Assembly (NCBI GenBank): GCA_002728135.1
Contig: PBVE01000012.1
Span: 1 to 64,000 of the forward strand
DNA: 64,000 bases
Direction: 5' to 3'
Origin: Rhodospirillaceae bacterium
GTDB lineage: Bacteria > Pseudomonadota > Alphaproteobacteria > UBA828
Positions 27,371 to 36,335 of the stretch are shown here, piece by piece. The notes under the pieces are model-generated. The model worked only from the letters and a program-made list of their open reading frames with translations. It was not told where the DNA came from and did no database searches. Position 1 is the stretch's first letter. Each line of letters starts with the position of its first letter. The position numbers and the translations under genes were made by a program.

Positions 27371-28117
27371 TTACCCTTTATAACTATCATCTAATAAATC
27401 TACTCGTCTAACTAGTGCCGCAAAAACTTTTTCTGCATGTCGGTCTCCATCTTGGAGCCCCGCATAAGCATCTTTCGAGGCACTTATAGCATCAACACTT
27501 GCGAAACGTAATTTTGCATTACTGGCAGAATGTGCCGCAAGTTGAATTTCACAGGCCCTATTGAGCCGCCACATATACATAAACGCCTCTGGAATAGACT
27601 TGCCAACAGTTAAAAGACCATGATTCTTTAAAATCATTAGTTTCTTTTTTCCAAGATCTTTTACTAGCCTTGGCTTTTCATCTTCAAATAATGTTACTCC
27701 TTCGAAATCATGGTATGCAATTTCACCATCAATTACGGAGTCATAAATAGATAAAGCCTTTAATTCATGATCAAGACAAGAAATTGCCATTCCAGCTGTG
27801 GTATGTGTATGAATTATGCAATGGGCACCATCAACTGCCTCATGGATAGCACTATGAATTACATATCCTGCAGGATTGATACCCCATTTACTCTCTTCTA
27901 CAAGATTCCCATTGATATCTACTTTTACAAGATTAGAAGCTTTTACTTCATCATACCAAAGCCCATAAGGGTTTATTAAAAAATGTTTTTCTGGGCCTGG
28001 TAAACGCATAGTAATATGATTAAATATTAGTTCAGACCAGCCAATCATATCTATAATACGATAACAAGCAGCTAGGGTAATTCGAATGTTTCTTTCTGTT
28101 TCATTCAAAAAATCCAT
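27371..28117 (-). CDS. Class II aldolase/adducin-family protein
   Basis: The 248-residue protein has the zinc-dependent class II aldolase/adducin fold. The metal-binding histidines are visible in IIHTHTTAGMAIS (about residues 101-104) and in LKNHGLLTVGKSIPEAF (about 166). The acid/base region around AYHDFEG also fits. Family members include fuculose-phosphate aldolase and decarboxylases, but non-sugar relatives are common in marine alphaproteobacteria, so the substrate is left open. It lies 25 bp downstream of the EamA transporter gene on the same strand, probably in one unit. Confidence 0.87.
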   Translation of the reverse strand: MDFLNETERNIRITLAACYRIIDMIGWSELIFNHITMRLPGPEKHFLINPYGLWYDEVKASNLVKVDINGNLVEESKWGINPAGYVIHSAIHEAVDGAHCIIHTHTTAGMAISCLDHELKALSIYDSVIDGEIAYHDFEGVTLFEDEKPRLVKDLGKKKLMILKNHGLLTVGKSIPEAFMYMWRLNRACEIQLAAHSASNAKLRFASVDAISASKDAYAGLQDGDRHAEKVFAALVRRVDLLDDSYKG

Positions 28118-28142
28118 ACATGAAGATCCTTCAAAAAATTAA

Positions 28143-29105
28143 TTAAGATTCTATTTTTTGTTTTTCTTTCAATGAACGTGATGTTCCAGCATTCATAAAT
28201 GCCAAACTAAGAACCAACAACAAAACAGCTGTCCAAATCCAGATACTCAATGAATCGCCAAACAGTGCCCAAGACCAGAATAACCCAGCTGCAACGATTA
28301 CATAGTTAATTTGGGCAAAGAACAACCCACCTGCCAACTTAATAATTTCAAAAAAACAGGTGTAAGTTATTGCAAGAGCTGCACCAGCCCATAAAACTCC
28401 AATTAATCCATCTATTCCTGCATCTGTTAAGAGAAAAATTCCATCATGCGACCATGAAACTATAAAAAGTAAAATAGCCGCAATTACCATCATACCAGCA
28501 GACATAGAAATAGATGCGGCATCCGGTGGTCTCAACATTGCACTAAATGTATTATTTGCGGCTGCTGATACAGGCATTAATAAAGAAAAAATTACCCAGA
28601 CCCATGAACCCTCTATAGGTAAACTTTCCCTTGGTAATACAATTAAAAGAACACTTCCAAACCCTAAGATTACGCCGCCTATACTTAATAAGCGCATCTT
28701 TTCGACACGAACGGACAAAGCTAATATATATGTAAAAGCAGGAATTAAGGCAGCACAAAGAGTAACTACTCCAGGGGGAAGTTTATCTGCAATTGCTGTG
28801 ATAACTAATAAAGGTAAGATTAAGCCAACAACAGCAACAAAGCTAAAAACATTTAAATTAGTTTTGTTTAAGCGAGGTAAGCCAGCCGTAAATGAAGAAA
28901 TTATTAATAATAATATAGCTGCCAATAATACTTGCCAAAAAGCATATGAGAGAAAAGGAAAACCTGCATCAATCGCTCTCTTGTTAGCTGAGAAAAGACT
29001 TCCGTAAGAAATTCCACCAACAAGAAGTAATAAAGTTGGAACTATCATAGAGGCTGGAAAAATATTGCTAATTTTTATCATGTCAGTCCCAAATAGCAGT
29101 TTCAA
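28143..29105 (-). CDS. EamA-family (DMT superfamily) transporter, second copy
   Basis: The 320-residue membrane protein has about ten transmembrane segments in two EamA halves. It shares a pattern with the transporter at 24.8 kb (GISYGSLFSANKRAIDAGFPFLSYAFWQ versus LLFSINAIAVQGG…AYAFWQ; FFAQINYVIVAAGLFW versus FFAQFNFIAVICGIAW), so the two are paralogues. Translation may start at the ATG at 29105 or at Met9 (29081), where MIKISNIF begins. The substrate is unknown. It precedes the class II aldolase gene. Confidence 0.87.
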   Translation of the reverse strand: MKLLFGTDMIKISNIFPASMIVPTLLLLVGGISYGSLFSANKRAIDAGFPFLSYAFWQVLLAAILLLIISSFTAGLPRLNKTNLNVFSFVAVVGLILPLLVITAIADKLPPGVVTLCAALIPAFTYILALSVRVEKMRLLSIGGVILGFGSVLLIVLPRESLPIEGSWVWVIFSLLMPVSAAANNTFSAMLRPPDAASISMSAGMMVIAAILLFIVSWSHDGIFLLTDAGIDGLIGVLWAGAALAITYTCFFEIIKLAGGLFFAQINYVIVAAGLFWSWALFGDSLSIWIWTAVLLLVLSLAFMNAGTSRSLKEKQKIES

Positions 29106-29310
29106 GCTTGATTATAATATTCAGTCAAATAAAAAACTTAACAATAACATTAAAATATTTTTATATGTTATGCTTATTCAGAATAATTGGGTAATTTTTT
29201 TTATTTAAAATGCCCCCCCTGAGAAACAAAACATAATTTTTGATTTATACCAAAAACATGAAATTTATAACACTGTACATTTCACATTAAATATTAATAG
29301 GATTATTATA

Positions 29311-30147
29311 ATGGAATATGGCGTATTTTATTTCCCAACACACTATGGAATTGAAATTGGTGAACTTGCGGAAGAACTAGAATCGAGAAATTTCTCACAA
29401 TTACTTGCATGCGAGCATACACATATCCCCATAAGTAGAAAAACTCCGTTTCCGCCTGGTGGCGAATTACCAGAACGTTATAAACATACACTAGATCCGT
29501 TTGTTGCCCTTTCATTTGCAGCCTCTAGAACAACAAACTTAAAAATTGGAACAGGCATTTGTTTACTTCCACAACGGGATGTAATAACGACCGCAAAAGC
29601 TGCTGCAAGTCTAGATAGGCTGTCGAATGGTCGGTTTATTTTTGGTGTAGGTGCAGGATGGAATCAAGATGAAATGGAAAATCATGGTGTCGTGTATAAA
29701 ACAAGATTTAAGGAAATGTCAGAAAAAATTGAGGCTATAAAAAGTCTTTGGGTAGAAGAAGAGTCTGAATATCATGGTACATTTGTTGATTTTGATCCGG
29801 TTTGGTCAAGTCCAAAACCTTTGTCCCAAAAACATCCTCCAATAATTATTGGAGGAGAAACTGATTATACACTCAAACGAATTGCAAATTTAGCGGATGG
29901 TTGGTTGCCTCGTGGAGGTAAAGATTTTGATCCTTCAGCTGAAAGGATTAGGCTCGATGATGCTGCTAAGGCAGCTGGCAGAAATCCAGAAGAACTTACA
30001 ATGACTGTTTTCTTCGCACCAACTGAATATGATGAATTACAAAAATATAAAGATGCTAATGTAAGTGGAGTCTTATTTGATGTACCTGATCAACCTAGAG
30101 ACAAGATCTTACCTCTTCTTGATAAATATGCTAAATTAATGGGCTAA
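29311..30147 (+). CDS. LLM-class (luciferase-like) oxidoreductase, F420-type subgroup
   Basis: The 278-residue TIM-barrel protein belongs to the luciferase-like monooxygenase superfamily. RLSNGRFIFGVGAGWNQDEMENHGV is the hallmark loop, and the compact length resembles the TIGR03619 F420-dependent group. Whether it uses F420 or FMN cannot be settled, as no F420 biosynthesis gene is in the window. AGGA lies upstream of the ATG. The amidase gene follows after 27 bp, suggesting a two-gene unit that oxidises and hydrolyses a shared substrate (inference). Confidence 0.87.
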   Translation: MEYGVFYFPTHYGIEIGELAEELESRNFSQLLACEHTHIPISRKTPFPPGGELPERYKHTLDPFVALSFAASRTTNLKIGTGICLLPQRDVITTAKAAASLDRLSNGRFIFGVGAGWNQDEMENHGVVYKTRFKEMSEKIEAIKSLWVEEESEYHGTFVDFDPVWSSPKPLSQKHPPIIIGGETDYTLKRIANLADGWLPRGGKDFDPSAERIRLDDAAKAAGRNPEELTMTVFFAPTEYDELQKYKDANVSGVLFDVPDQPRDKILPLLDKYAKLMG

Positions 30148-30174
30148 TTTGCCTAAATAAAAAAGGAATTTGCT

Positions 30175-31740
30175 ATGGCTCGTGGCCCCGAAATGCCTAC
30201 TATTGAGCATTTACAGAAAATCTCAAATGATTTTTCTTTAAATTTAAGCCTTGATGATCTAAATAATCATCGCGAAGCAATGCATGGAGCTATAGAAAAT
30301 CTTAGACGCATAGATGACCTACCATCGCCAACACTTGATGTAAATTATCCGAGAACACCAGGTCATAGACCACAACCAGAAGAAAACCCTTACAATGCGT
30401 GGTATTGGCGTACAAATATAAAGGGCGCTCCCAAAGGTATACTAAATGGCTATGAAGTAGGAATTAAAGATATGGTCTCAGTTGCTGGAGTCCCTATGAT
30501 GAATGGTGCACGAGCTATTGAAGGCTTTACACCCACAATAGATGCCACCATTGTTACCAGAATACTTGATGCAGGTGCAGATATTGTTGGAAAAACTGCA
30601 TGTGCAGATTTTTCCTTTTCAGGTGGGGGGCATACTAGTGCCTACGGCCCAATAAAAAACCCAAGAAAGCCAACTCACTCACCAGGCGGTTCTTCTAAAG
30701 GTAGTGCGGTTGCATTAGCAGCTGGCGACGTTCCTCTTGCAATCGGAGGCGATCAAGGAGGTTCTATTCGTATTCCCTCAGCTTGGTGTGGTGTAGTTGG
30801 ACACAAACCAACTTATGGTTTAGTACCATATACCGGATGTATGACCATAGAGATGACCTTAGATCATATTGGTCCTATGGCAAATTCTGTAGAAGATGCA
30901 GCCAAATTACTGGAAGCAATTACTGGCTCTGATGGATACGATCCAAGACAAAGGGGTATTAATTTTGAAAAAATCAATAAAAATTATTCTTCAGCGATAG
31001 GAAAAGGATGTGAAGGTGTCTGCATTGGTATTTTACAAGAAGGGTTTAACCAAACAGTTGATACATGGGGTAATATTGGACTTCCTCCTAGCGACCCAAT
31101 AGTAGATAGTAAAGTTCTTAATGCTATAAACTGCCTTGAGAAAGCTGGTGCAGACATACAAAACATATCCGTTCCTCTCCATATCGATGGACTATCTATA
31201 TGGTTCGGTGTTGCTGCTGAAGGTACAACTGAATTCATGTTTAAGGGAAATGGAACAGGAACTAATTGGTCTGGATTTTATGATGTACCACTTCTTGATC
31301 ATCTCGCAAAAAGCTATAAAACACGGGCACATGACTTTCCATTAACAGTTAAAAACCTGATTCTGCTAGGTGAATATTTAAATCGGCAATATAACGGTCG
31401 TTACTATGCAAAAGCACAGAACCTCACACAAACATTGCGTAATGCATATGACAAGGCATTTGAGAAAGTTGATGTGCTAGTAATGCCTACTATTCCTCAT
31501 CTACCATGCACTATTCCACCCTACGATGCAGATTTTGGAGAATATATGACGAAAGCGTTGAACATGATCAATAACACCCCACAATTCAACCTTACTGGGC
31601 ATCCCGCAATAAGTATACCATGTGGCATGCATGATGGTTTGCCGATTGGCTTACAAATAGTAGGGAAACAATTTGATGATTATAAAGTAATTCAAGTCGC
31701 TGATTCATTTGAAAAATTAGGAAACTGGAAAGAATTATAG
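30175..31740 (+). CDS. Amidase-signature family amidase, nitrile-hydratase-associated type
   Basis: The 521-residue enzyme hydrolyses amides to acids and ammonia. It follows the Rhodococcus-type amidase pattern closely: EVGIKDMVSVAGVPMMNGAR, GDQGGSIRIPSAWCGVVGHKP and MTIEMTLDHIGPM. The Lys–Ser–Ser triad maps to K98, S173 and S197, two positions after K96/S171/S195 of the structurally known Rhodococcus enzyme. The signature GGSSGGSA reads GGSSKGSA, with Lys at 175. Related amidases are paired with nitrile hydratases, and a nitrile hydratase operon lies about 6 kb downstream. The gene follows the LLM oxidoreductase. Confidence 0.92.
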   Translation: MARGPEMPTIEHLQKISNDFSLNLSLDDLNNHREAMHGAIENLRRIDDLPSPTLDVNYPRTPGHRPQPEENPYNAWYWRTNIKGAPKGILNGYEVGIKDMVSVAGVPMMNGARAIEGFTPTIDATIVTRILDAGADIVGKTACADFSFSGGGHTSAYGPIKNPRKPTHSPGGSSKGSAVALAAGDVPLAIGGDQGGSIRIPSAWCGVVGHKPTYGLVPYTGCMTIEMTLDHIGPMANSVEDAAKLLEAITGSDGYDPRQRGINFEKINKNYSSAIGKGCEGVCIGILQEGFNQTVDTWGNIGLPPSDPIVDSKVLNAINCLEKAGADIQNISVPLHIDGLSIWFGVAAEGTTEFMFKGNGTGTNWSGFYDVPLLDHLAKSYKTRAHDFPLTVKNLILLGEYLNRQYNGRYYAKAQNLTQTLRNAYDKAFEKVDVLVMPTIPHLPCTIPPYDADFGEYMTKALNMINNTPQFNLTGHPAISIPCGMHDGLPIGLQIVGKQFDDYKVIQVADSFEKLGNWKEL

Positions 31741-31809
31741 TATCTAAATAATTGAAGCTACATATTTATTTAAATGTAAAATATATCACTTTAATGTAGG
31801 CTTAAAGAG

Positions 31810-32658
31810 ATGCATAATCTGGGTATAAAACAAAAATTTTCTATAATAAATGGTGTTGCACTTTTCCTAGCCATTTCATTTGCCCTATTTCCCATTTTCT
31901 GGATGCTATCATCTTCGTTTAAACCACATCCTGAATTTAACCTTCCTGAACCGGTCTGGATAACTAGCAACCCTACTTTCGATAATTTTATTGCCATATT
32001 CATGTCTAATGAAAATCAACTTGGCATGATGGACACATCAAGTTGGAGATCTATTATAAGTTCTATCGTAGTAGCAACGGTAGCAACAGCTATATCTATT
32101 AGCATTGGGTTTTTAGCTGCAGTAGGTATCGCTAGATATCGTGTAGGAGGAAATATAATTCCCCTGCAAATTCTCATGTTCAGGATGGTTCCACCTATAG
32201 CAGTTGCTATTCCTTTTGGAATTATTGGTCATATCTTAGGTGGTGCATCAGCTCCTGTATTACTAATTGTTATTTATATTGTTTATACAATACCACTTTC
32301 AACGTGGATGCTTAAAAGCTTTATTGAACAGATACCTCCAGAAATTGAAGATGCTGCTTTGATGGATGGTATGTCCCGTTGGAAAGCACATTTTAAAATT
32401 ACTCTACCTCTTATAAAAGGTGGATTAGCTGCAACAACAATGTTTATTTTTATTGTCAATTGGAGCGAAGGTACAATTGCTATGTCACTTGCAACAGGGC
32501 AATGGGTAACTATTCCAGTTGATATTGCCCAAAGACATTATGCACCACATATACAAGTTGCTCTTGGCGTAATCGGAGCTACACCCCTAATTATAGGAGG
32601 ATTGTTAATACATAAACATTTGAGTAGAGGTTTCACATTTGGAGCTATTAAAGGTTAA
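31810..32658 (+). CDS. ABC transporter permease, MalG/carbohydrate type (orphan)
   Basis: The 282-residue protein has about six transmembrane segments. The ABC-permease EAA loop is recognisable in IEDAALMDGMSRWKAHFKITLPLIKGG (about residues 178-204), where the permease contacts its ATPase. It resembles the MalG group for sugars, glycerol phosphate or polyols. No partner permease, ATPase or binding protein is within the window, so it is either a remnant or works with subunits encoded elsewhere. The frame and motifs look intact. It begins 69 bp after the amidase. Confidence 0.85.
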   Translation: MHNLGIKQKFSIINGVALFLAISFALFPIFWMLSSSFKPHPEFNLPEPVWITSNPTFDNFIAIFMSNENQLGMMDTSSWRSIISSIVVATVATAISISIGFLAAVGIARYRVGGNIIPLQILMFRMVPPIAVAIPFGIIGHILGGASAPVLLIVIYIVYTIPLSTWMLKSFIEQIPPEIEDAALMDGMSRWKAHFKITLPLIKGGLAATTMFIFIVNWSEGTIAMSLATGQWVTIPVDIAQRHYAPHIQVALGVIGATPLIIGGLLIHKHLSRGFTFGAIKG

Positions 32659-32716
32659 TTCATAATTAATTAAAGTTTCAGATAAATTTATACAAAAGAT
32701 AAAGATTATTTTTGTT

Positions 32717-32735
32717 GAAACTGATAATCATTCTC
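32717..32735 (+). promoter_or_regulatory. Candidate Fur-like operator
   Basis: GAAACTGATAATCATTCTC matches 16 of 19 positions of the E. coli Fur-box consensus GATAATGATAATCATTATC. It precedes a short open frame by 28 bp and the alcohol dehydrogenase gene by about 430 bp. In alphaproteobacteria, Fur/Mur, Irr and RirA share iron control, so the recognising protein is uncertain, and A+T-rich DNA makes chance matches more likely. Confidence 0.35.
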
Positions 32736-32763
32736 ATGTATAAATAATAAACCAATTACAATC

Positions 32764-32940
32764 ATGGCAAAAACTATAATGTTTTTATGGCTTTCATTAA
32801 AACCTAAGACGGTTATATCAACACTAGAAAAGATTCTTGTAAATCACCTGGACTCAAGATCAAATTTAAATGCTAAAGATAAATCTACTGAACCGTCAAG
32901 TATTTCAAACACTAAGTCATATAAAAATAATAAAACCTAG
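32764..32940 (+). CDS. Doubtful 58-residue hypothetical protein
   Basis: An ATG-initiated frame encodes MAKTIMFLWLSLKP followed by a hydrophilic, Ser/Asn/Lys-rich tail. No family is recognised and there is no good ribosome binding site. The only support is its place 28 bp after a Fur-like sequence in an otherwise empty gap. It may be non-coding. Confidence 0.2.
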   Translation: MAKTIMFLWLSLKPKTVISTLEKILVNHLDSRSNLNAKDKSTEPSSISNTKSYKNNKT

Positions 32941-33162
32941 AATTTTATTGTAATATTACCTTCTCATTTAACAAACATTACCGACAAATTGTTCTGCCTT
33001 TATTTAGAAGGTCTCTGGTCGTTTTCTAATGTTCGGGATATACAAGTGTTAAAGGTAAGCATATATTTATAAGGCTGACATAGAAATAACATGAATTTTA
33101 CCTCTATAAGATGATTTAGTTATAAATGTGTTAAAAATTATTTGAATATTTGGGAGAAGATA

Positions 33163-34212
33163 ATGACAATGAAAGCCGCTACGCTACATGGGTTCGATGA
33201 GGAGCTTAAAAAAGAAAAATTTGTGGTTTACGAAGATGTGCCTGATCCTAAAATTATTAAACCAACCGATGTAATAGTTAAAATTGGTGGGGCAGGTGTA
33301 TGCAGAACAGATCTTCATATTATAGAAGGCGTTTGGCGTGATTTTGTTGATCTAGATTTTCCTCATATAATGGGACATGAAAATGCTGGCTGGGTTGAAG
33401 AAGTAGGATCTGGTGTTGAAAGTGTTAAAGTAGGAGACCCGGTTATTTGCCATCCATTAGTCACCAGCGGACATTGTCTAGCTTGTCGTCGAGGAGAAGA
33501 CATGCATGCTACAGAGAGTAGTTTCCCTGGAATAAATGCACCAGGTGGTTATGCAGATTATCTTTTGACAGGAGAAAGATGCCTAATAAAACTACCCACA
33601 AGTCTTGCTCCTAAAGATGTGGCACCATACACAGATGCTGGCTTGACTGCTTACAGAGCAGCAAAAAAAGCTGCATCACATCTTGTTCCAGGACAATTTG
33701 CTATAATAATCGGTGCTGGAGGTCTTGGGCATATTGGAATCCAAACTCTGGCTGCTTTGAGTGCTGCTGAAATTATAGTTGTAGATCAATCTGACTTGGC
33801 TTTGGGCCTAGCTAAGGAGAGTGGTGCCCATCATATTATCAAAGCTGACGGAAACGAGGTAGCAAAAGCTCTAGAATTAACAAAAGAACTTGGAGCAGAG
33901 GCAGTCATCGACTTTGTTGGAGAGGGCAATGCTATTGAAAACGGTCTCGCAATGACAAAAAATGCCGGTTATTATTATATTGTTGGATATGGAGGGAGAG
34001 TACAAATACCTGCGATTGATATGATTGTTTCTGAGAAAACAATTGTTGGAAATTTAGTTGGAACTTATTCTGAATTAGTAGAACTAATGGCCCTAGCAGA
34101 CAGAGGGCTGGTAAATCTTGCCACCAAAGAGTACAAACTCTCTGATGCTAATAAAGCTCTGCATGACCTTCATGATGGTTCTGTAAAGGGACGTGCTGTT
34201 TTGATCCCATAA
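33163..34212 (+). CDS. Zinc-type alcohol dehydrogenase (MDR family), NAD(P)-dependent
   Basis: From the ATG at 33163, with GGGAG seven bases upstream, the protein is 349 residues. The catalytic zinc site is seen in GVCRTDLH (Cys about 38) and GHENAGWVEEVG (His-Glu near 64-65), and the cofactor fold in IIGAGGLGHIGIQTLAA. The structural-zinc loop is reduced: SGHCLACRRGEDMHA keeps two of the usual four cysteines. This resembles the AdhA/NAD-dependent secondary alcohol and aryl alcohol dehydrogenases. The substrate is unknown. The frame is open to a TTG at 33142, which has poorer support. Confidence 0.9.
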   Translation: MTMKAATLHGFDEELKKEKFVVYEDVPDPKIIKPTDVIVKIGGAGVCRTDLHIIEGVWRDFVDLDFPHIMGHENAGWVEEVGSGVESVKVGDPVICHPLVTSGHCLACRRGEDMHATESSFPGINAPGGYADYLLTGERCLIKLPTSLAPKDVAPYTDAGLTAYRAAKKAASHLVPGQFAIIIGAGGLGHIGIQTLAALSAAEIIVVDQSDLALGLAKESGAHHIIKADGNEVAKALELTKELGAEAVIDFVGEGNAIENGLAMTKNAGYYYIVGYGGRVQIPAIDMIVSEKTIVGNLVGTYSELVELMALADRGLVNLATKEYKLSDANKALHDLHDGSVKGRAVLIP

Positions 34213-34251
34213 TATTGATGGTATTCTTGCCAAGAATTTCGGGTGTTAATT

Positions 34252-35322
34252 TTAATTTCTTTTTGAAATTCTTGGCAAAATTTCCTGACCAAACACCCTA
34301 ATTCCCTCTTCAAAATTATTCCAACTAAACATGAAACCATCAGCACCAGTCTGACCGCCAATCTCCTCAATCTTTGATGCTACGGTTTTAGGCGACCCAT
34401 AGATGACAGGTATTGTATTAAAAGCTGCATTACCATCCTCTAAAGATTTATCTAAGGATAGCCTATGAGCCTCGCTAGTACCTCCAATACTTGTGTCAAG
34501 ACTAGCACTAGATATTTGATTTGCTATTGCTACTTTATCAGCCTTACTAATTATTTCCTCACCTATTGCTTTTGCCTTAGTATCAGTATCACTGACTATC
34601 ATATGGAAAAGTAAATAAGTACCGTAAGTTTTTTTCTTTCTTTTATTGTGTTCGATCTCCAGTTTCCTTAACATATGTGGTTGACCAAATACAAAACGCT
34701 GATCCACATGTTTTTCGCAAAAATCTATACCTGCAGGTGATTGACCAGCACTAAAAATAGGTATTTTGTATTGAGGCAACGGAAAACACTGGCAATCTTT
34801 TAAGTCCCAATAAATACTCTTTCTGGAACATCGCCCTGTTGACCACAGGTCATTTAATATTGCTAAATATTCCTCAGCATATTCGTAACGGCTCTCATAA
34901 TAACCTTTACCTGGCCAGAGGCCCATTTGAGAATATTCTGCCTGATTCCAGCCTGTAACTATATTTAATCCTATGCGACCTTTACTAATATTAGCTAGGG
35001 TTGAAACCAGTCTTGCTGTATAAACAGGGTGTAAAGCAAGTAAAGCAACTGTAGGCACAAAAGTAAGTTTTTGTGTTTCCGCAGCTAAAGCTCCAATTAA
35101 GGTAAATGGTTCTAAACAATGGTCCCAATAACCTGTAGCACCACCGAAACCTCGGAATTTTATCATTGGCAGTGCGAATGAAAGACCCTGCTTCTCTGCT
35201 TCAATGGTTATTTTCCTTTGATGTTCATATGTAGGTAGATAAGGTTTCAATGCCTCAGATAATACATATCCATTACTACCATTCGGAAGGAAAACACCAT
35301 ATTTCATTTCTTTCATCTCCAA
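34252..35322 (-). CDS. LLM-class flavin-dependent monooxygenase, RutA-like
   Basis: The 356-residue protein closely follows the E. coli RutA pattern: a start KYGVFLPNGSNGYVLS, FALPMIKFRGFGGATGYWDH, GLNIVTGWNQAEYSQMGLWPG and SAGQSPAGIDFC. RutA opens the uracil ring using FMNH2 and O2. No rutB-rutF genes lie nearby, so it may act on another N-heterocycle or depend on distant partners. Three start codons (Met1, Met3, Met6) are possible within six residues. It converges on the alcohol dehydrogenase with about 39 bp between them. Confidence 0.88.
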   Translation of the reverse strand: MEMKEMKYGVFLPNGSNGYVLSEALKPYLPTYEHQRKITIEAEKQGLSFALPMIKFRGFGGATGYWDHCLEPFTLIGALAAETQKLTFVPTVALLALHPVYTARLVSTLANISKGRIGLNIVTGWNQAEYSQMGLWPGKGYYESRYEYAEEYLAILNDLWSTGRCSRKSIYWDLKDCQCFPLPQYKIPIFSAGQSPAGIDFCEKHVDQRFVFGQPHMLRKLEIEHNKRKKKTYGTYLLFHMIVSDTDTKAKAIGEEIISKADKVAIANQISSASLDTSIGGTSEAHRLSLDKSLEDGNAAFNTIPVIYGSPKTVASKIEEIGGQTGADGFMFSWNNFEEGIRVFGQEILPRISKRN

Positions 35323-35494
35323 CCTAACTTCTCAACTAAGAATTTAATAAATATATTAACTACCAATTACTCGAAAGTTTAAATAAAAATCGAATAAAGT
35401 TCTCAAATCATTAATCTCTTTGAATTAGATGTTTATATTTGAATACTAACAGTAAAGATTATTTATTTTTACCCTTATTATGTTATTTTGATTT

Positions 35495-36262
35495 ATGGAT
35501 TATTTTAAAACCCCCAAAGACTTGAGGTTTGCATGTCGTCAAGGGTCATACAAAGGGCCAACATCTGGCCATGCCTTAGGTTTTATACAAACAAACCTTG
35601 TAATACTTGAAGACTCAGATGCAAACGAATTTGAAACTTACTGCCAAAAGAACTCAAAGGCCTGCCCTATTTTGGAGGTTCTTAAATCAGGGAATACTCA
35701 ACCAAAAAAACTAGCTCCCGATGCAGATATTTCTACAGATCTCCCTCTATATAAAATTTTCAAATCTGGAGAACTTTCAGAAGAGTTAACTAACATTAAA
35801 GACATTTGGCAGGCCAATTTTGTTACTTTTTTAATTGGATGCTCGTTTTCTGCAGAGGAGGCACTTTTAAAAGCTGGGCTAACACCGAAACATTTACAAT
35901 CAACTGGTCAAGTTCCAATGTTTGTTACCAATCAACCAACAAAGGCTGCGGGTAAGTTTTATGGCCCCTTAGTCGTGAGTATGAGGCCTTATACACGTAA
36001 AGATGCAAAAAAAGCTGCGAAAATAACTAAAAATTATCCTATGGCCCATGGAGGGCCTATACAAATAGGAGATCCAGAATCTTTAGGAATTATAGATATA
36101 AATAAACCAAATTATGGTAATGCTGTTCATTTATCAGATGATGAAATTCCTGTTTTTTGGGCATGCGGCGTTACTCCTCAAGAGGCTATAAAAAGAGCTA
36201 AACCTTCTATTTCAATAACACATTCGCCAGGCTGTATGTTTGTTTCTGACCAAAGAGCCTAG
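35495..36262 (+). CDS. DUF1445 putative hydro-lyase (YcsI / D-glutamate cyclase family)
   Basis: The 255-residue protein matches the DUF1445 family: RFACRQGSYKGPTSGHALGFIQTNLVIL near the start, FLIGCSFSAEEALLKAG, VPMFVTNQPTKAAGKFYGPLVVSMRP and CGVTPQEAIKRAKPSISITHSPG at the end. Members are called putative hydro-lyases, and a mammalian relative is D-glutamate cyclase (9030617O03Rik). The substrate here is unknown. It precedes a VOC protein gene by 73 bp, and the two may share a promoter. Confidence 0.9.
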   Translation: MDYFKTPKDLRFACRQGSYKGPTSGHALGFIQTNLVILEDSDANEFETYCQKNSKACPILEVLKSGNTQPKKLAPDADISTDLPLYKIFKSGELSEELTNIKDIWQANFVTFLIGCSFSAEEALLKAGLTPKHLQSTGQVPMFVTNQPTKAAGKFYGPLVVSMRPYTRKDAKKAAKITKNYPMAHGGPIQIGDPESLGIIDINKPNYGNAVHLSDDEIPVFWACGVTPQEAIKRAKPSISITHSPGCMFVSDQRA

Positions 36263-36335
36263 TAAGCTTTTTAATGGGAATACAGTTAAAAGTAATTTGT
36301 CAATTTTATGAAAATTAGAATTAACAGGAGAGGAA

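Larger units (their letters stand above)
32659..33162. other. 504-bp intergenic region, A+T-rich, with a Fur-like box and one doubtful small ORF
   Basis: Between the ABC permease and the alcohol dehydrogenase no recognised gene is present. The stretch contains a 16/19 match to the enterobacterial Fur consensus at 32717-32735 and a 58-codon open frame from 32764 to 32940. It may be where neighbouring transporter genes were lost. Confidence 0.5.
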
